Of a stretch of DNA of 64,000 bases, positions 33,318 through 42,855 are shown piece after piece. Under the pieces are notes generated by a model that saw only the letters and a list, made by a program, of their open reading frames with translations, was not told the origin of the DNA and did not search any database. Source of the DNA: Vagococcus entomophilus (GTDB lineage: Bacteria; Bacillota; Bacilli; Lactobacillales; Vagococcaceae); the NCBI RefSeq assembly GCF_003987595.1, contig NZ_NGJZ01000001.1, positions 744,001-808,000 of the forward strand, in the 5' to 3' direction. Each line of letters opens with the position of its first letter. Position 1 is the first letter of the stretch. The position numbers were made by a program, and so were the translations under genes.

Positions 33318-34835
33318 TTAACGAGAAAGCTTGTAAGAAACTTTTGCATCTCCGTTCATCTTAATGCTTACTTGGTTTTTCACACTAGTAGAAAACTTAG
33401 CGAGTGAATAGGTATTGCCACTATTGGGGAAGTAAAGCTCTATACTTCCTCCATCTACAAATAGTTTTGCATTAAACTGTGTGGTTGAGTTAGTGTCTAC
33501 CTTTGCAACATGCGCCGCGGTATAAATGGCATTTGCGTCATCGACATCTGTCACATGTTGCCCATTTCTTGTAATCATGTAATACCCATTAGTTGTATCA
33601 AAGTCTAATTTAAAGTATGAATCATCATTTTTGACTTCCACATGGATATGACTAGGTAATGTTGCATCCGTTGCATTTGCAGCCAGATCCAAAGCAAATC
33701 CTTTTTGATTCAACGTAGTAGCCAGTACGGTTTTGTAGCCTTCGCTATCTCCTTTTGCTTGCTTGGTGCTTACGGTACGGTTCAAAACAGTTTTTTTGAA
33801 TAAATTCCCTGTTTGAAAAGCTGATGTTTTTAAAGTGTAGTTATTTTCACTGGTAAACGAAATCGTACGAGCCATACTCATAGAACCCAAGCTCCCATTT
33901 GTGGAGTTTACTTTATTGTTATAGTCCCAGCTACCTAACCATGCAAGGCCTAAAAGTTGGCTATCATTTTGTTGCATAAATTTAGCACCGTAAAAATCAC
34001 TGCCGCTATCAATACGTCTTGCTTGTGTCTCTGGTTGAAAAACACCGTCTTTCAAGGATCCTACTACATAATAAGTTCCAGTTGTTTCATTTCTTTTATA
34101 GCCATTTCCACCAACAAGCAGCACCCATTTTTTTTCACCAGTATCTGTTGTTGTTAGTTCAAATAAATTAGGACATTCAAGTAAACCTAATTGATCGATT
34201 TGACTATAAATACCATCTTTATATGAGAAATTTATTCCATCTTTTGATTCATAAACACCAATTTTATTTCCTTCTGCAAGATACATGTAAAATGTATCGC
34301 CTAGTCGAAACACATATGGATCTCGAAAGTCAGCATCTTTTGTCATTGGCTTCATAATCGGGTTGTTCGCATATGGTTTGAACGTGTTTCCGTTATCTAA
34401 TGAATACCAAATATTTTGTGTTTGTTGCCCATCCCCATAGCTGGTAACATAGCTAATCAAAGCATTCGCTCCAAATCCTAAGCGATTATCGTAATCACGG
34501 TACAAAGTCCCTGAAGCGATATCCCCGGTAGAGGTTTGATACTTTGGAATGGCTGTTCCTAAGTTTTTGTAGGTAACAAAATCTTTAGTTGACACATGCT
34601 CCCATTCTGTTCCATTTCCACCAGTTGCATAATCTTTATTGTGTAAATAATAAAGATTGTATTCTTTCGTTTGCTCATTATAGAAAACACTCTGGATGTC
34701 ATTCATAAAACCATTTTTTGGATTCAAATGGTAAGCTTGCGCATAATCCCCCACAACCTCAGCTTTTACTGCAGTAGCATTTACTGTCAACATCCCTAAA
34801 ATTGACATACATAGACCTAAAACTAATTTTTTCAC
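33318..34835 (-). CDS. Secreted glycoside hydrolase family 32 (levanase/inulinase-like)
   Basis: A 505-residue exported fructan hydrolase. The signal peptide MKKLVLGLCMSILGMLTVNA ends at AVKA. The GH32 blocks are FMNDIQS (in place of MNDPNG; the nucleophile Asp is kept), FRDPYVF and LLECPNLF, then a beta-sandwich domain. The IQ in place of PN is a real deviation and may mark an endo-acting or levan-type subgroup. There is no LPXTG or wall-binding repeat, so it should be released. The start is GTG at 34835 with AAAGGAG 7 nt upstream; the ATG before it is too close to that site. It may release sugars for the GH32 sucrase at the left end. Confidence 0.8.
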   Translation of the reverse strand: MKKLVLGLCMSILGMLTVNATAVKAEVVGDYAQAYHLNPKNGFMNDIQSVFYNEQTKEYNLYYLHNKDYATGGNGTEWEHVSTKDFVTYKNLGTAIPKYQTSTGDIASGTLYRDYDNRLGFGANALISYVTSYGDGQQTQNIWYSLDNGNTFKPYANNPIMKPMTKDADFRDPYVFRLGDTFYMYLAEGNKIGVYESKDGINFSYKDGIYSQIDQLGLLECPNLFELTTTDTGEKKWVLLVGGNGYKRNETTGTYYVVGSLKDGVFQPETQARRIDSGSDFYGAKFMQQNDSQLLGLAWLGSWDYNNKVNSTNGSLGSMSMARTISFTSENNYTLKTSAFQTGNLFKKTVLNRTVSTKQAKGDSEGYKTVLATTLNQKGFALDLAANATDATLPSHIHVEVKNDDSYFKLDFDTTNGYYMITRNGQHVTDVDDANAIYTAAHVAKVDTNSTTQFNAKLFVDGGSIELYFPNSGNTYSLAKFSTSVKNQVSIKMNGDAKVSYKLSR

Positions 34836-34969
34836 TATCATTCTCCTTTTTTCGTATTTTCGTAGTGAATTTAAAATAACATTTACTAAAAACATCTACA
34901 ATATCAATTTTTTCAATAAAATGTAAATTTTTGACGAGAATGTATATAAATAGTTTTCATATGCTAATT

Positions 34970-34985
34970 AAGAATAATTATTCTT
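34970..34985. repeat. 16-bp perfect palindrome upstream of the fructanase gene
   Basis: AAGAATAATTATTCTT lies about 135 nt upstream of the fructanase start. It could be an operator. The other sequence in 34836-35164 is A/T-rich with no ORF. Confidence 0.35.
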
Positions 34986-35164
34986 TTTTATTTTTATCTT
35001 AGATTTATATTTTTGTAAAAAACTCCATAAAAAAGAACATAAGATAGCCGTATTTTACTCAAAAAACAAGAACGAATTCACAAAAATTCCTCACCCGATT
35101 TTTATGAATTTCAGCTTATTAAAGTAGACGTTACTTCTATACCAATCTATACTTAGATACTAAA

Positions 35165-35200
35165 AGCCTGGGACATAACTCAAAAGTTATGTTCCAGGCT
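35165..35200 (-). terminator. Terminator-like hairpin downstream of the LPXTG gene
   Basis: AGCCTGGGACATAAC pairs with GTTATGTTCCAGGCT (15 bp, one mismatch/wobble) around a 6-nt loop. T tracts are found on both sides. Hairpins with this GGGACATAA core are common between genes in enterococci. The stretch 35201-35324 between it and the surface-protein gene has no other feature. Confidence 0.65.
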
Positions 35201-35324
35201 CTTTTATAAAAACCCATTATTGTTGGGAAAAATAGGTTACGTCCATCTTAACATCTTGTATACGTTTTACAATACTTTCGTTTTTTCTTAATATTTTTGT
35301 AAAGAACAAACACATTAATAATTA

Positions 35325-36647
35325 TTATTTACTTGATTGATCTATTTTTTTCATTCCTAAAAGCAAGATGAACATTCCTAAGATGATCCAGAATCCATTC
35401 TCTTGTTTCTCCCCTGTATTGGGCAACTGTTTCTTTGTGGAGGAAGAACTTGTTAGATTAGAAGAAGCTTTTTGTCCACTACTTGTACTCTCCGTAATTT
35501 TTGTTGTGTTTGTTGGTTCAGTAGTATTCCCACTGCTTGTTGTAGTATTTGTTGTGTCAGTAGTGTTCTCACTGTTTGCTGTAGTATCTGTAGTGTCTGT
35601 TGTGTCTGTGCTATTCTCACTGCTTCCTGTAGTATTTGTTGTACCAGTGGTATTCTCGCTACTTGTTGTAGTGCTGGTTTCTTTGTTTTGCCCATCAGCA
35701 TTGCCATCACCACCAAAGTCTTGCACGAAACTGTGTGTTTTATCCTCTTCTATATTGATTCCAGTTAACGTACCAGAATTGTCATAAGCCTTTGAGCTCA
35801 ACTCTTTTACCACACGAGTCGAATATTCGACAACAGCAGACTTATCTAAATCGCCAAAAGATACTTTAAACGTTTTCAAGTCCTCTCCGATTGTCATATG
35901 TTCTTTACCCAATTCAGACTCAGAGACAAATCCGCTGTTATTCTGGCCATAATGTCCCAGAGAAACACTAATGCTATCAGCAACCAAAGATTGTCCAGCC
36001 CCTATATAATCTATGTATTCTGCATTTTTAATCAAACTTTTAGCATAGTTAATTCGAACGACCCAATGAATGAGTAACGGGTCTTGCTCATCTACCCAGC
36101 CCCATTTAGTCAACGTCTCATTGGGATTTATAATCCCTTGGTCGCCAACTGTTAAGACAATTGTCCCATTTATCCCTAGATTTATCGGCGTTTCAGAATT
36201 TTGTTGCACTTTATTTTTGTCCCACTGCACCCATAAGTCTAGAGAACCTTTAATATTTTGGTGCTGCTCAACAAAATCTGTAAACGTCACCTTGACAGTT
36301 CCCGAAGCCTTATTAACAGCTGCCATTCCAACCAAATCATTTTGGGGGTTTCTTACTTCAAATTGAATATTTCCTGGAAATTGAATTCCTGATGGAAGTT
36401 TCAATGTCATTGTGTCACCCGCGGATAATGTCTGGTTGTCAGGAATTGCCCAATCATAGGTAATCATAAAAGTGTCATAGTATCCAAAAATATGGTGTTC
36501 TTCCACAGCTTTTCCTTGCTCATCTTTTATTTGAGTGTTTGTTACAAATTGTGTGCCGTAGTCACTGGTTGCGAACACATGCCCTACCCAAAATAAATTA
36601 GATAAAATAACTACTGTTAGTAATAAATATTTTACAATTTTTTTCAA
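35325..36647 (-). CDS. LPXTG-anchored surface protein with Ser/Thr/Asn-rich stalk, adhesin-like
   Basis: A 440-residue cell-wall protein. The signal peptide (MKKIVKYLLLTVVILSNLFW, cleavage near VFA) is followed by about 290 residues that look like two Ig-like fibrinogen/collagen-binding-type domains (opening YGTQFVTNTQIKDEQGKAVE). A low-complexity TTSSENTTGTTNTTGSSENS-type stalk is next, then the sorting signal LPNTG, a hydrophobic helix and a KK-containing tail. The start is TTG at 36647 with AAGGAG 10 nt upstream; the open frame continues to 36680 without a better site. An Mga-family regulator gene lies just upstream, a common pairing for surface adhesins. The ligand is unknown. Confidence 0.8.
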   Translation of the reverse strand: MKKIVKYLLLTVVILSNLFWVGHVFATSDYGTQFVTNTQIKDEQGKAVEEHHIFGYYDTFMITYDWAIPDNQTLSAGDTMTLKLPSGIQFPGNIQFEVRNPQNDLVGMAAVNKASGTVKVTFTDFVEQHQNIKGSLDLWVQWDKNKVQQNSETPINLGINGTIVLTVGDQGIINPNETLTKWGWVDEQDPLLIHWVVRINYAKSLIKNAEYIDYIGAGQSLVADSISVSLGHYGQNNSGFVSESELGKEHMTIGEDLKTFKVSFGDLDKSAVVEYSTRVVKELSSKAYDNSGTLTGINIEEDKTHSFVQDFGGDGNADGQNKETSTTTSSENTTGTTNTTGSSENSTDTTDTTDTTANSENTTDTTNTTTSSGNTTEPTNTTKITESTSSGQKASSNLTSSSSTKKQLPNTGEKQENGFWIILGMFILLLGMKKIDQSSK

Positions 36648-36756
36648 TTTATCTTCACTCCTTCTCTCCCATTTAACCATAATTCTTTAAAATAATTTAT
36701 TCTAATTATGTCAATTTTGGAATAAGTAAGATAATTGATGTAAATTGTACTATAAA

Positions 36757-38262
36757 CTACGTAATGTTCTTGCTTATGAGTTGTTTTTGCAAAAAGCTGG
36801 CTAATTCCTCCCAATTTTTAGGATTACTGCTATCTGAGAAGTAAAAAAGTTTGGTCTGCTCGTTCATATGATAAGGAATGCCATCTGAAATAATAACATC
36901 TGCCTCACTAAAGTCAGGTGTTATTCCCACTTTGTTATTGTTATAGGTAGTTAAAATAAATTGTTCAACCACTTCTTTATAAGAGGACTTATAATAAAAT
37001 TCTGTATATATTTTCAAAACATTTTTGTCCATAACCAATAAGTTATAATAACAAATATTTGCTAGATACTTCACACAATGAAGCCGCTCTGCTTCTTTAA
37101 AATAGCTTCCAATGAGTTCCTCAACATCATAAACTAGCTGGTTTGGAACATTTTTGATTTTCTGTGATTGCTCGCTCATTTCATAAAACTTCCAAAAATG
37201 AAAATTTTTTAAAATCAGAATTTTTGTTGTCAAGTCCGTTAAAAAAAACGCGCTTTCATCATTTGTTAAAGAGTAACGAGTACAAATTTTATTCAAAAAT
37301 AGCAGCTCTTTCTTTAAAAATTCATTATCATAATTGCTTTTTATTAACTGTCGACCCATTCGAATTTTTTCGTTTTTGTCAATTAGTTCTGGAACTACGT
37401 GATGTGACAACAGTTCAAAACAAAAGCTCTCATTGTAATTGTCACTAGTCTTTAAGCAATAGTTATTTTGTAAAAAAGCAAATAGTTTTTTTCTATCACT
37501 ATCCCGAACAAAAAATTCATACAACTCTCGATCGTTTTGAGAAACCGTTTGTATTTTAAATCCATTTTCAATCGCCTCTTGAAAAATTCCTAGCAAGAGA
37601 TCTTTCTTTAATTGATTAGAGGGAGATAGTTGATCATACTTTTCTAACTGTAAATACCTTTGGGTCCTCACAATTTTTTTTCTTTCTGTTAAATAGTCAG
37701 GCCATTCCGCTGAACTATATACTGCGGCAATAATGTAATAGTTTAGTTGTCTGATTTCCAACTCATCTCCCAGCAACTTAAACAATTTCTTTTCTTTAAT
37801 AATTTTTAGACTTAAGTGAGTGACCTGAAAAAATTCATTTAATTGATCCATGAGTTTATAACAATACGATTGACTATAACTAAGTTTTTCGGAAAACTCC
37901 GTCAGAGTGCAGCTTCTTTCAATCATCATAAAAAACAAGGATTTATAAAGAGAAGACTGAATAAAATAGCTTTTCTTCAGTTGATAGAGTATTTTCATAC
38001 AGCTCTCATAACAGAATTTTGGATTCCAACAATATACATTGTCACAATAGATTAACTGTAATGACTGATTTGGCTGTTTATAAAAGTCAATTTCTTCTGT
38101 AAGTTCTTCCATAATTTTTTTGGTGGCGCGAATGCTTAAGCCCAGCATTTTTTTCAAATGTAAAGTACTTATATATTTTTCATCTATCATAATATATAAT
38201 ATTTTAATTTTTTTCATTTGATTTTTTGATAAAAAAAAACGACTAACTTTTGTTGAAAACAT
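36757..38262 (-). CDS. Mga-family transcriptional regulator
   Basis: A 501-residue regulator. The N-terminal helix-turn-helix pair covers about 18-75 (YISTLHLKKMLGLSIRATKK) with a second at about 110-150 (TLTEFSEKLSYSQSYCYKLM). A PRD-like middle and an EIIB-like C-terminus (VGITPDFSEADVIISDG) follow, as in Mga/AtxA proteins whose activity is tuned by PTS phosphorylation. AGAGG lies 6 nt before the ATG. It is 76-110 nt upstream of the LPXTG gene in the same direction and is its probable activator. Confidence 0.82.
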   Translation of the reverse strand: MFSTKVSRFFLSKNQMKKIKILYIMIDEKYISTLHLKKMLGLSIRATKKIMEELTEEIDFYKQPNQSLQLIYCDNVYCWNPKFCYESCMKILYQLKKSYFIQSSLYKSLFFMMIERSCTLTEFSEKLSYSQSYCYKLMDQLNEFFQVTHLSLKIIKEKKLFKLLGDELEIRQLNYYIIAAVYSSAEWPDYLTERKKIVRTQRYLQLEKYDQLSPSNQLKKDLLLGIFQEAIENGFKIQTVSQNDRELYEFFVRDSDRKKLFAFLQNNYCLKTSDNYNESFCFELLSHHVVPELIDKNEKIRMGRQLIKSNYDNEFLKKELLFLNKICTRYSLTNDESAFFLTDLTTKILILKNFHFWKFYEMSEQSQKIKNVPNQLVYDVEELIGSYFKEAERLHCVKYLANICYYNLLVMDKNVLKIYTEFYYKSSYKEVVEQFILTTYNNNKVGITPDFSEADVIISDGIPYHMNEQTKLFYFSDSSNPKNWEELASFLQKQLISKNIT

Positions 38263-38467
38263 CTAATCCTCTCGATTCATTCTATATATATTTTTTAATT
38301 TTATTGTTTTGACAAGACAATAAAATTAATGATACAGTCTTTTTAATTATAAATTATTTATATATAATTAGGATGTCTTTAGTATACAACAAAAAACAGT
38401 AGCAAATCTGGTATTCGTCGAACATTTCTCTAACACAATGCTTTACAGTAATTCCACCTACATAAAA

Positions 38468-38505
38468 AAGCTCATTTCTATCATTGATTTGATAGAAATG
38501 AGCTT
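38468..38505 (-). terminator. Strong hairpin outside the island, probable original prfC terminator
   Basis: The 15-bp perfect stem AAGCTCATTTCTATC/GATAGAAATGAGCTT has a T tract on minus (TTTTTTATG). It lies about 80 nt beyond the left repeat in the same direction as prfC. No other minus-strand gene now feeds it. It would have ended the prfC transcript before the island came in. Confidence 0.7.
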
Positions 38506-38582
38506 AAAATATTTTATGCTAACAAAATTTTCGTTTTAGACTTGGGAGTGTTCACGCAACAAAGCAGTATCATCTCAGCTTT

Positions 38583-38606
38583 ATTTTACAGTAAACTCTT
38601 CAATTC
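38583..38606 (-). repeat. Left attachment-type repeat (copy of prfC 3' end)
   Basis: The 24 bases are identical to the last codons and stop of prfC at 45501-45524 (ATTTTACAGTAAACTCTTCA plus ATTC on plus). Flanking bases differ on both sides. It would be attL or attR of the integrated island. Confidence 0.8.
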
Positions 38607-38690
38607 TACTCTGCAAATAATAGCTTTTAGAGCAGTCTCAGTCAATCCTGTCTGACTCAAAAAGTCAAGGAAATCATCAAATGGTACAAG
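38583..38690 (-). pseudogene. Gene end fused to the prfC-derived tail
   Basis: Read on minus, an open frame after a stop gives LVPFDDFLDFLSQTGLTETA, LKAIICR, then VELKSLL and stop. The last residues are those of RF3 because the frame runs through the attachment repeat. It is the C-terminus of an island protein of unknown family; the upstream part is broken by a TAG. Confidence 0.45.
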
Positions 38691-38902
38691 CTATTTCTTT
38701 GATACAGTATACATTTCTAAAATAATTATCACCCTAAAAAGACCGTATGTTCTTTTTTTAAAATTAAAACCACACCTTTTTTATTACGTGCAGATAGTTG
38801 TTAATAATAAAATAGTTATTAGAACCAGGTCATGATCCATCCAATAAACGCAAAATTCATTATTATCCCTCTTCTCTTAAATAACGAAATCTTTCATTTT
38901 GT

Positions 38903-38931
38903 ATATTATCACTAATTCACATTTCACACAA
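38903..38931 (-). promoter_or_regulatory. Possible promoter with a 13-codon ORF downstream
   Basis: TTGTGT and TAATAT are spaced by 17 bases on minus. About 40 nt downstream, GAGGG precedes an ATG at 38860 for MNFAFIGWIMTWF and stop. A hairpin with AAAAAGA/TCTTTTT arms at about 38738-38757 follows. It could be a small toxin-type transcript or a leftover; evidence is weak. Confidence 0.3.
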
Positions 38932-39284
38932 TGAAATAGGCCCAAAAAAAGCCCCACTACTTAGATGCAGTTCCACTCTTTCATGGGAACACTCCCGATA
39001 AAAAAGACTAATTTTGCATTATACTATAAGATCAACTAAAGTGAACGTCAAGCTGGCAGGTGGTGCATTCTCGTTAATGCCTATATTCAAAATATCAACT
39101 TTAATTCCTCTTTTAAAAAGATTTTGACCAGCTTTATTGAGCGGAACGTTCTAATTTTTTGGCAACTAAAGGAACAACTTCAGGTAATGCTTAAGTAACA
39201 GTTGAGAACATTTCTTGAATGTTTAATATCTTTAACTACAGAAGAAAGATTTGAGCGGTAATAAAGAGGTCGACAAACTAGTTA

Positions 39285-39462
39285 TGCTTAACAATATAAT
39301 TACTCCAGCCTTACTAGCATTATCAATCGGCAATAATGACGTACCAAATGCTATTAGTAAATAAATAAGCCCCAAATGTTTTTTTCATAAAAACAACTGC
39401 TTTCCCTCAACCTTCATAGCAATGTAAATCCGACCTGCAAACTCTGACATAGTCCAATTCAT
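39285..39462 (-). pseudogene. Fragment of a membrane protein, unknown
   Basis: The frame reads MNWTMSEFAGRIYIAMKVEG, stops at a TGA, and goes on as KKHLGLIYLLIAFGTSLLPI with hydrophobic sequence. Further decayed pieces (such as DILNIGINENAPPAS) continue to about 39050. The composition suggests a transporter, not identified. The rest of 38932-39837, including the plus-strand frame at 39525, is scar sequence. Confidence 0.35.
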
Positions 39463-39837
39463 CTAAAATCTCATGAGAAGATCATGACATAAATTCTACA
39501 TTAAACCAACCAATATGAGTTGCTTTGGTATTTTTTCAATTCGAATTCAAGATTTTTTTTATTTATTATCCTTTCTATATATCGCCACCTCAAACATGGT
39601 ATTCCGATTATTATTTCATTTTAAACAGATCTCTATTAGAACTTGCTTATGCTGTAATCATTAATCATAAGCTTATTAGTTTTTTCAGTCTTGTCAAAGC
39701 ATTTTACTCTATTGCACTAAAAGACTTATCGCTTTGATATGCAACATTTAATTGCATAAGCCCAGCTGCCATGGTTTTTGAGGCATTCAAATAAAAACTA
39801 AAGCATTACTAATAGACAAATTTTAAAGGATACTACT

Positions 39838-40243
39838 ATGAACAATTTAGCCTGCAAATATTGCGCTTCTGATTTAGATAAGCACTTATATTGCCCATTT
39901 TTGTGGAATTATTTTTTCGGTAGAGGATTGTTCTATGAATGGTAACCGCATTTCTCAACTCATTGATAACATAAATAAAGAAAAACTTTTATCTAGAACT
40001 ACTAAAGACCTATTAAAAGAACAGACCATTGCGCTCTACTATTTACTACGTGCTACCTGTAAGCATCGTGACGATTTACTTTACTACCAAGTCCCAGATA
40101 AATCAGTCTTATTCCACCGAATCTCATTTGTGCTTGAAAATATTCTGTTAGAGCGTGAAGATAGCTTTCCCAAACGTTTGACTAATAGAGTGTTACATAA
40201 AAAATTACCGAAATTCAGAAATTCGAAAAGGAACTTATTCTAA
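39838..40243 (+). pseudogene. Zinc-ribbon protein gene split by a frameshift
   Basis: An ATG at 39838 with AAAGGA 7 nt upstream starts MNNLACKYCASDLDKHLYCP and stops after 35 codons. Removing one T from the T5 run at 39898-39902 gives YCPFCGIIFSVEDCSMNGNR and continues into the downstream 102-codon frame (ATG 39935). The joined protein would have a CxxC...CxxC zinc ribbon and a helical region of about 110 residues. The inner ATG also has AGAGGA 8 nt upstream, so the second part could be made alone. Function unknown. Confidence 0.5.
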
Positions 40244-40290
40244 ACGAAAAATTTTTCACAAAGATGCTTCTAGCCCTAAAGAAGAGCAAT

Positions 40291-40325
40291 AAAAAACCGA
40301 AAAGAAGGAAATTTTTTCGGTTTTT
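40291..40325 (+). terminator. Terminator after the zinc-ribbon gene
   Basis: AAAAACCGAAAA pairs with TTTTCGGTTTTT, with a T tract downstream on plus; the A-rich left side could serve the other strand too. Confidence 0.7.
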
Positions 40326-40524
40326 CAGTCTGTATAGAAATTAAAGATTTAATGAGAAAGCCTGCATAAGATATTCCTGATTTAAGGTTAATTGCCTTTT
40401 TTAAATTTTACAACAGAATCTCAAAGTATCTTGATTGTTAAAAATATTCCTTTTTCTTATCTATTTTATTGACATTTAGCCAATGTAGAACATCTGTGCG
40501 CGTCGCTCAAGTTTTATTTACTAT

Positions 40525-41403
40525 CTATCCGTGGAGCATATTATTTTTTTTAGAGATCATTTTATAAATCATTATGCAACACATCGTTAAAATAACTGTG
40601 ACAATAACGCCTCCTTCTAACCCAAAATCCCCACCATTATATAAGCTTTTTTGCATGTCAGGAACCGTTTGAAATACTGATATAGAAGTTTCTCCACCAC
40701 TTACAGCCATTCCTATAACAGGACCCAAAAGAAAATTCCATGCTGTATGAATAGCCCCAACCAAAATCAAGCTATTGGTCAAATAGAATACTAATGAAAA
40801 GAACATAGCAGCCAATGTTAAATTAATTAAAGCAAGAGGAGTAATCCCATTATTCATTCCGTGGAGAGCTGTAAAAATTATCGAATTTATAATAATAGCC
40901 GGCCAAATACCAAGTTTCACTGACAATAAATTCATTAAAAACCCTCTACATAACAGTTCTTCGGTAAATCCTTGTAAAACGTACGCTAAGAACAATATGA
41001 ATATTTCTAGCCAAATAATTTGATTATTAACACTAGTTGATAATGAGCCGATTGCAAAATTAACGACATATACTGAAAGCAGCAATATTAACCCTATCCC
41101 TAGCCCAGAAAGATATTTATATATAAATTCTTTTCCAGTGATTCCAAGTGACGAAAGTGATCGCTTATAGTAATACCTATTTACTAGTAGTACTAGGATA
41201 AACATTACTGGGAACAAAGACATACCTAAAAGCGTCAGCATAAGAGGTGTCCTATTTCCTAATGAAGACACGATAATGGGTGCAACAAGCTGTACAATTT
41301 GAATTGAAAAATAGAAGATCAGTATAGTCCAAATAATTGGGCCCCACCATTTATTTTTTGAAGTTTGTTTTTTGGTAAGTGCCATACTATTGTTTAATTT
41401 CAT
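40525..41403 (-). CDS. CPBP family intramembrane glutamic endopeptidase
   Basis: A 292-residue membrane protein with about eight helices of the Abi/CAAX (CPBP) family. The catalytic motifs are EELLCRGFL (EExxxR), FTALHG (FxxxH) and AIHTAWNF (HxxxN), all intact. In lactic bacteria such proteins often act in bacteriocin self-immunity. AGGGG lies 10 nt before the ATG. It sits alone within the island, intact among fragments, so it may be under selection. Its target is unknown. Confidence 0.82.
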   Translation of the reverse strand: MKLNNSMALTKKQTSKNKWWGPIIWTILIFYFSIQIVQLVAPIIVSSLGNRTPLMLTLLGMSLFPVMFILVLLVNRYYYKRSLSSLGITGKEFIYKYLSGLGIGLILLLSVYVVNFAIGSLSTSVNNQIIWLEIFILFLAYVLQGFTEELLCRGFLMNLLSVKLGIWPAIIINSIIFTALHGMNNGITPLALINLTLAAMFFSLVFYLTNSLILVGAIHTAWNFLLGPVIGMAVSGGETSISVFQTVPDMQKSLYNGGDFGLEGGVIVTVILTMCCIMIYKMISKKNNMLHG

Positions 41404-42855
41404 GTGAATATATCCCCTTTTATATTTTTTATTTAGATGAAGTTATCTCAAATTACCTTCATAGTGGCAAAATTATTTTATAGTGTCATTGCCACTTATT
41501 GTTTATGAAAAATTTATTTTATCTCCACTTGATGTTTATTTGTTATTCCCCTGTCTACTCTTTTCTTTTAATCTATTTGTAGAAAAGGGTCTTGATTATG
41601 TAGCTTTCAATCGAACTATCCGAAAAAGCCGTCCTTGCAATCATGCAGGCAATGGCGTGATTGAAAAAAGTATACGTGTCCGCACGTCCTGTATCTCATA
41701 ACTTTAAAGAAACCATGCTACATATTTTATATATGCTTCGGGCTATTCTCATAATCGCAGAATTAACAGTACCTTCACTTACTTGCAGACTGACGTATTT
41801 GGTCATAAAAACTGATTGCTTGACATAAAAAATTTTCACAAAAAGATCCTTATCTATTGACTTAGATTTAACCTTTGATTGGGTTGCTCTACATCTTTTC
41901 TTTTTTAAATTTTTATACCCCTTTCCTAAATGATTTTTCTGCTAGCCAGTTTAGTTTAAATTAAGTCTAGTTAACAAACAATTATTCTTAAGGCTTATTT
42001 ATAAAAATTTAAGCTCTTTTGCAAAGTTCAAAAAGAAAGGGCAAACAATGTTAAGTCATGGATATCTTATACAAGGATTTCCAGTAACCCATTAATTTCT
42101 TAAGAAAATACACAATAACTACTGACTAACACGCACTTAATAAGCAAAACCAAGCTATTAACTTTTTCATTTTTTTATCTTTCTAATTCTTTATTATTTT
42201 TATTTTATAAATGGTTAGTCTAAATACTTCAATTTATTTTGATAACTCTGCTTTCTTTCAATATATCCATGATTTTAAAATAGGTATTTTTTAAATCTTT
42301 CGATGCAACAATATAGAAAACCAGACGCCCTTTATAGATTCTTTTTTCTTTGTTAAGTATTGCCTTGTTTTTGATACTGCCTAATTGTCGTTTTTTCATA
42401 TTTTGCTTGATATTTATGGGTTTCAAGAATTAGATTACTTACTAGCTGACGTAATTTTTATCTTGAACGTCTTTAAAAGAAGGGTAATTCAAAACTTCAA
42501 CTTAAATATTATTTCAACACTTACTTTAGTTAAAAGTTTACATTGCTGCTCCTATTTTGGTCATTTGACGAAACACAAGCACAGCCGATTTTTGACGTTT
42601 TTCATCCTATTTCCTTTCTGATTAATTTACATCTTAATTTTTATAACTAAAATCCCGGAATATTACTATCGCGTTTCGCGATTTTTAAGCACTCCTTATT
42701 TTTATGGCTTCTTAAATTTAAAAATGAGATTTTTTCTCATAGCTAGTCCACTTATATAAAACCAGTAATACTCCTCTACCTGTCTTTAATGTTCCAACTC
42801 TTTTCGTGTTAATACTTCAATTTTACGTTAATTATTGTTTTATCAATTTTTCTAA
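41404..42855. other. Long non-coding or decayed stretch of the island
   Basis: There is no gene I can support. Short open frames at 41483-41701 (plus) and 42229-42426 (minus, ending DILKESRVIKIN) lack ribosome binding sites or recognisable domains. The many stops and the A/T-rich composition suggest ruined genes. At 41640-41800 on plus several frames show protein-like pieces that could come from a transposase, but I could not identify one. Confidence 0.4.

Noticed and set aside
33318-34835. Secreted GH32 protein as an inactive homologue
   Set aside because: The nucleophile Asp, the RDP Asp and the ECP Glu are all present, so loss of activity cannot be argued from sequence.
35368-35787. Long plus-strand open frame of 139 codons
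   Set aside because: It is the antisense of the Thr/Ser/Asn-rich stalk of the LPXTG protein. The low-complexity repeat keeps other frames open. It has no ribosome binding site.
38690-38931. Fst-type type I toxin-antitoxin locus
   Set aside because: A possible plus-strand promoter and a two-way hairpin are there, but the hairpin is too close to the plus promoter for converging RNAs. I could not show the paired direct repeats expected for the family.
41483-41701. Plus-strand frame of 72 codons in the island
   Set aside because: No ribosome binding site or family match. I considered an IS1182 transposase piece but could not align the conserved blocks.
42229-42426. Minus-strand 65-codon basic frame
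   Set aside because: No ribosome binding site and no recognised domain; probably a remnant, if coding at all.
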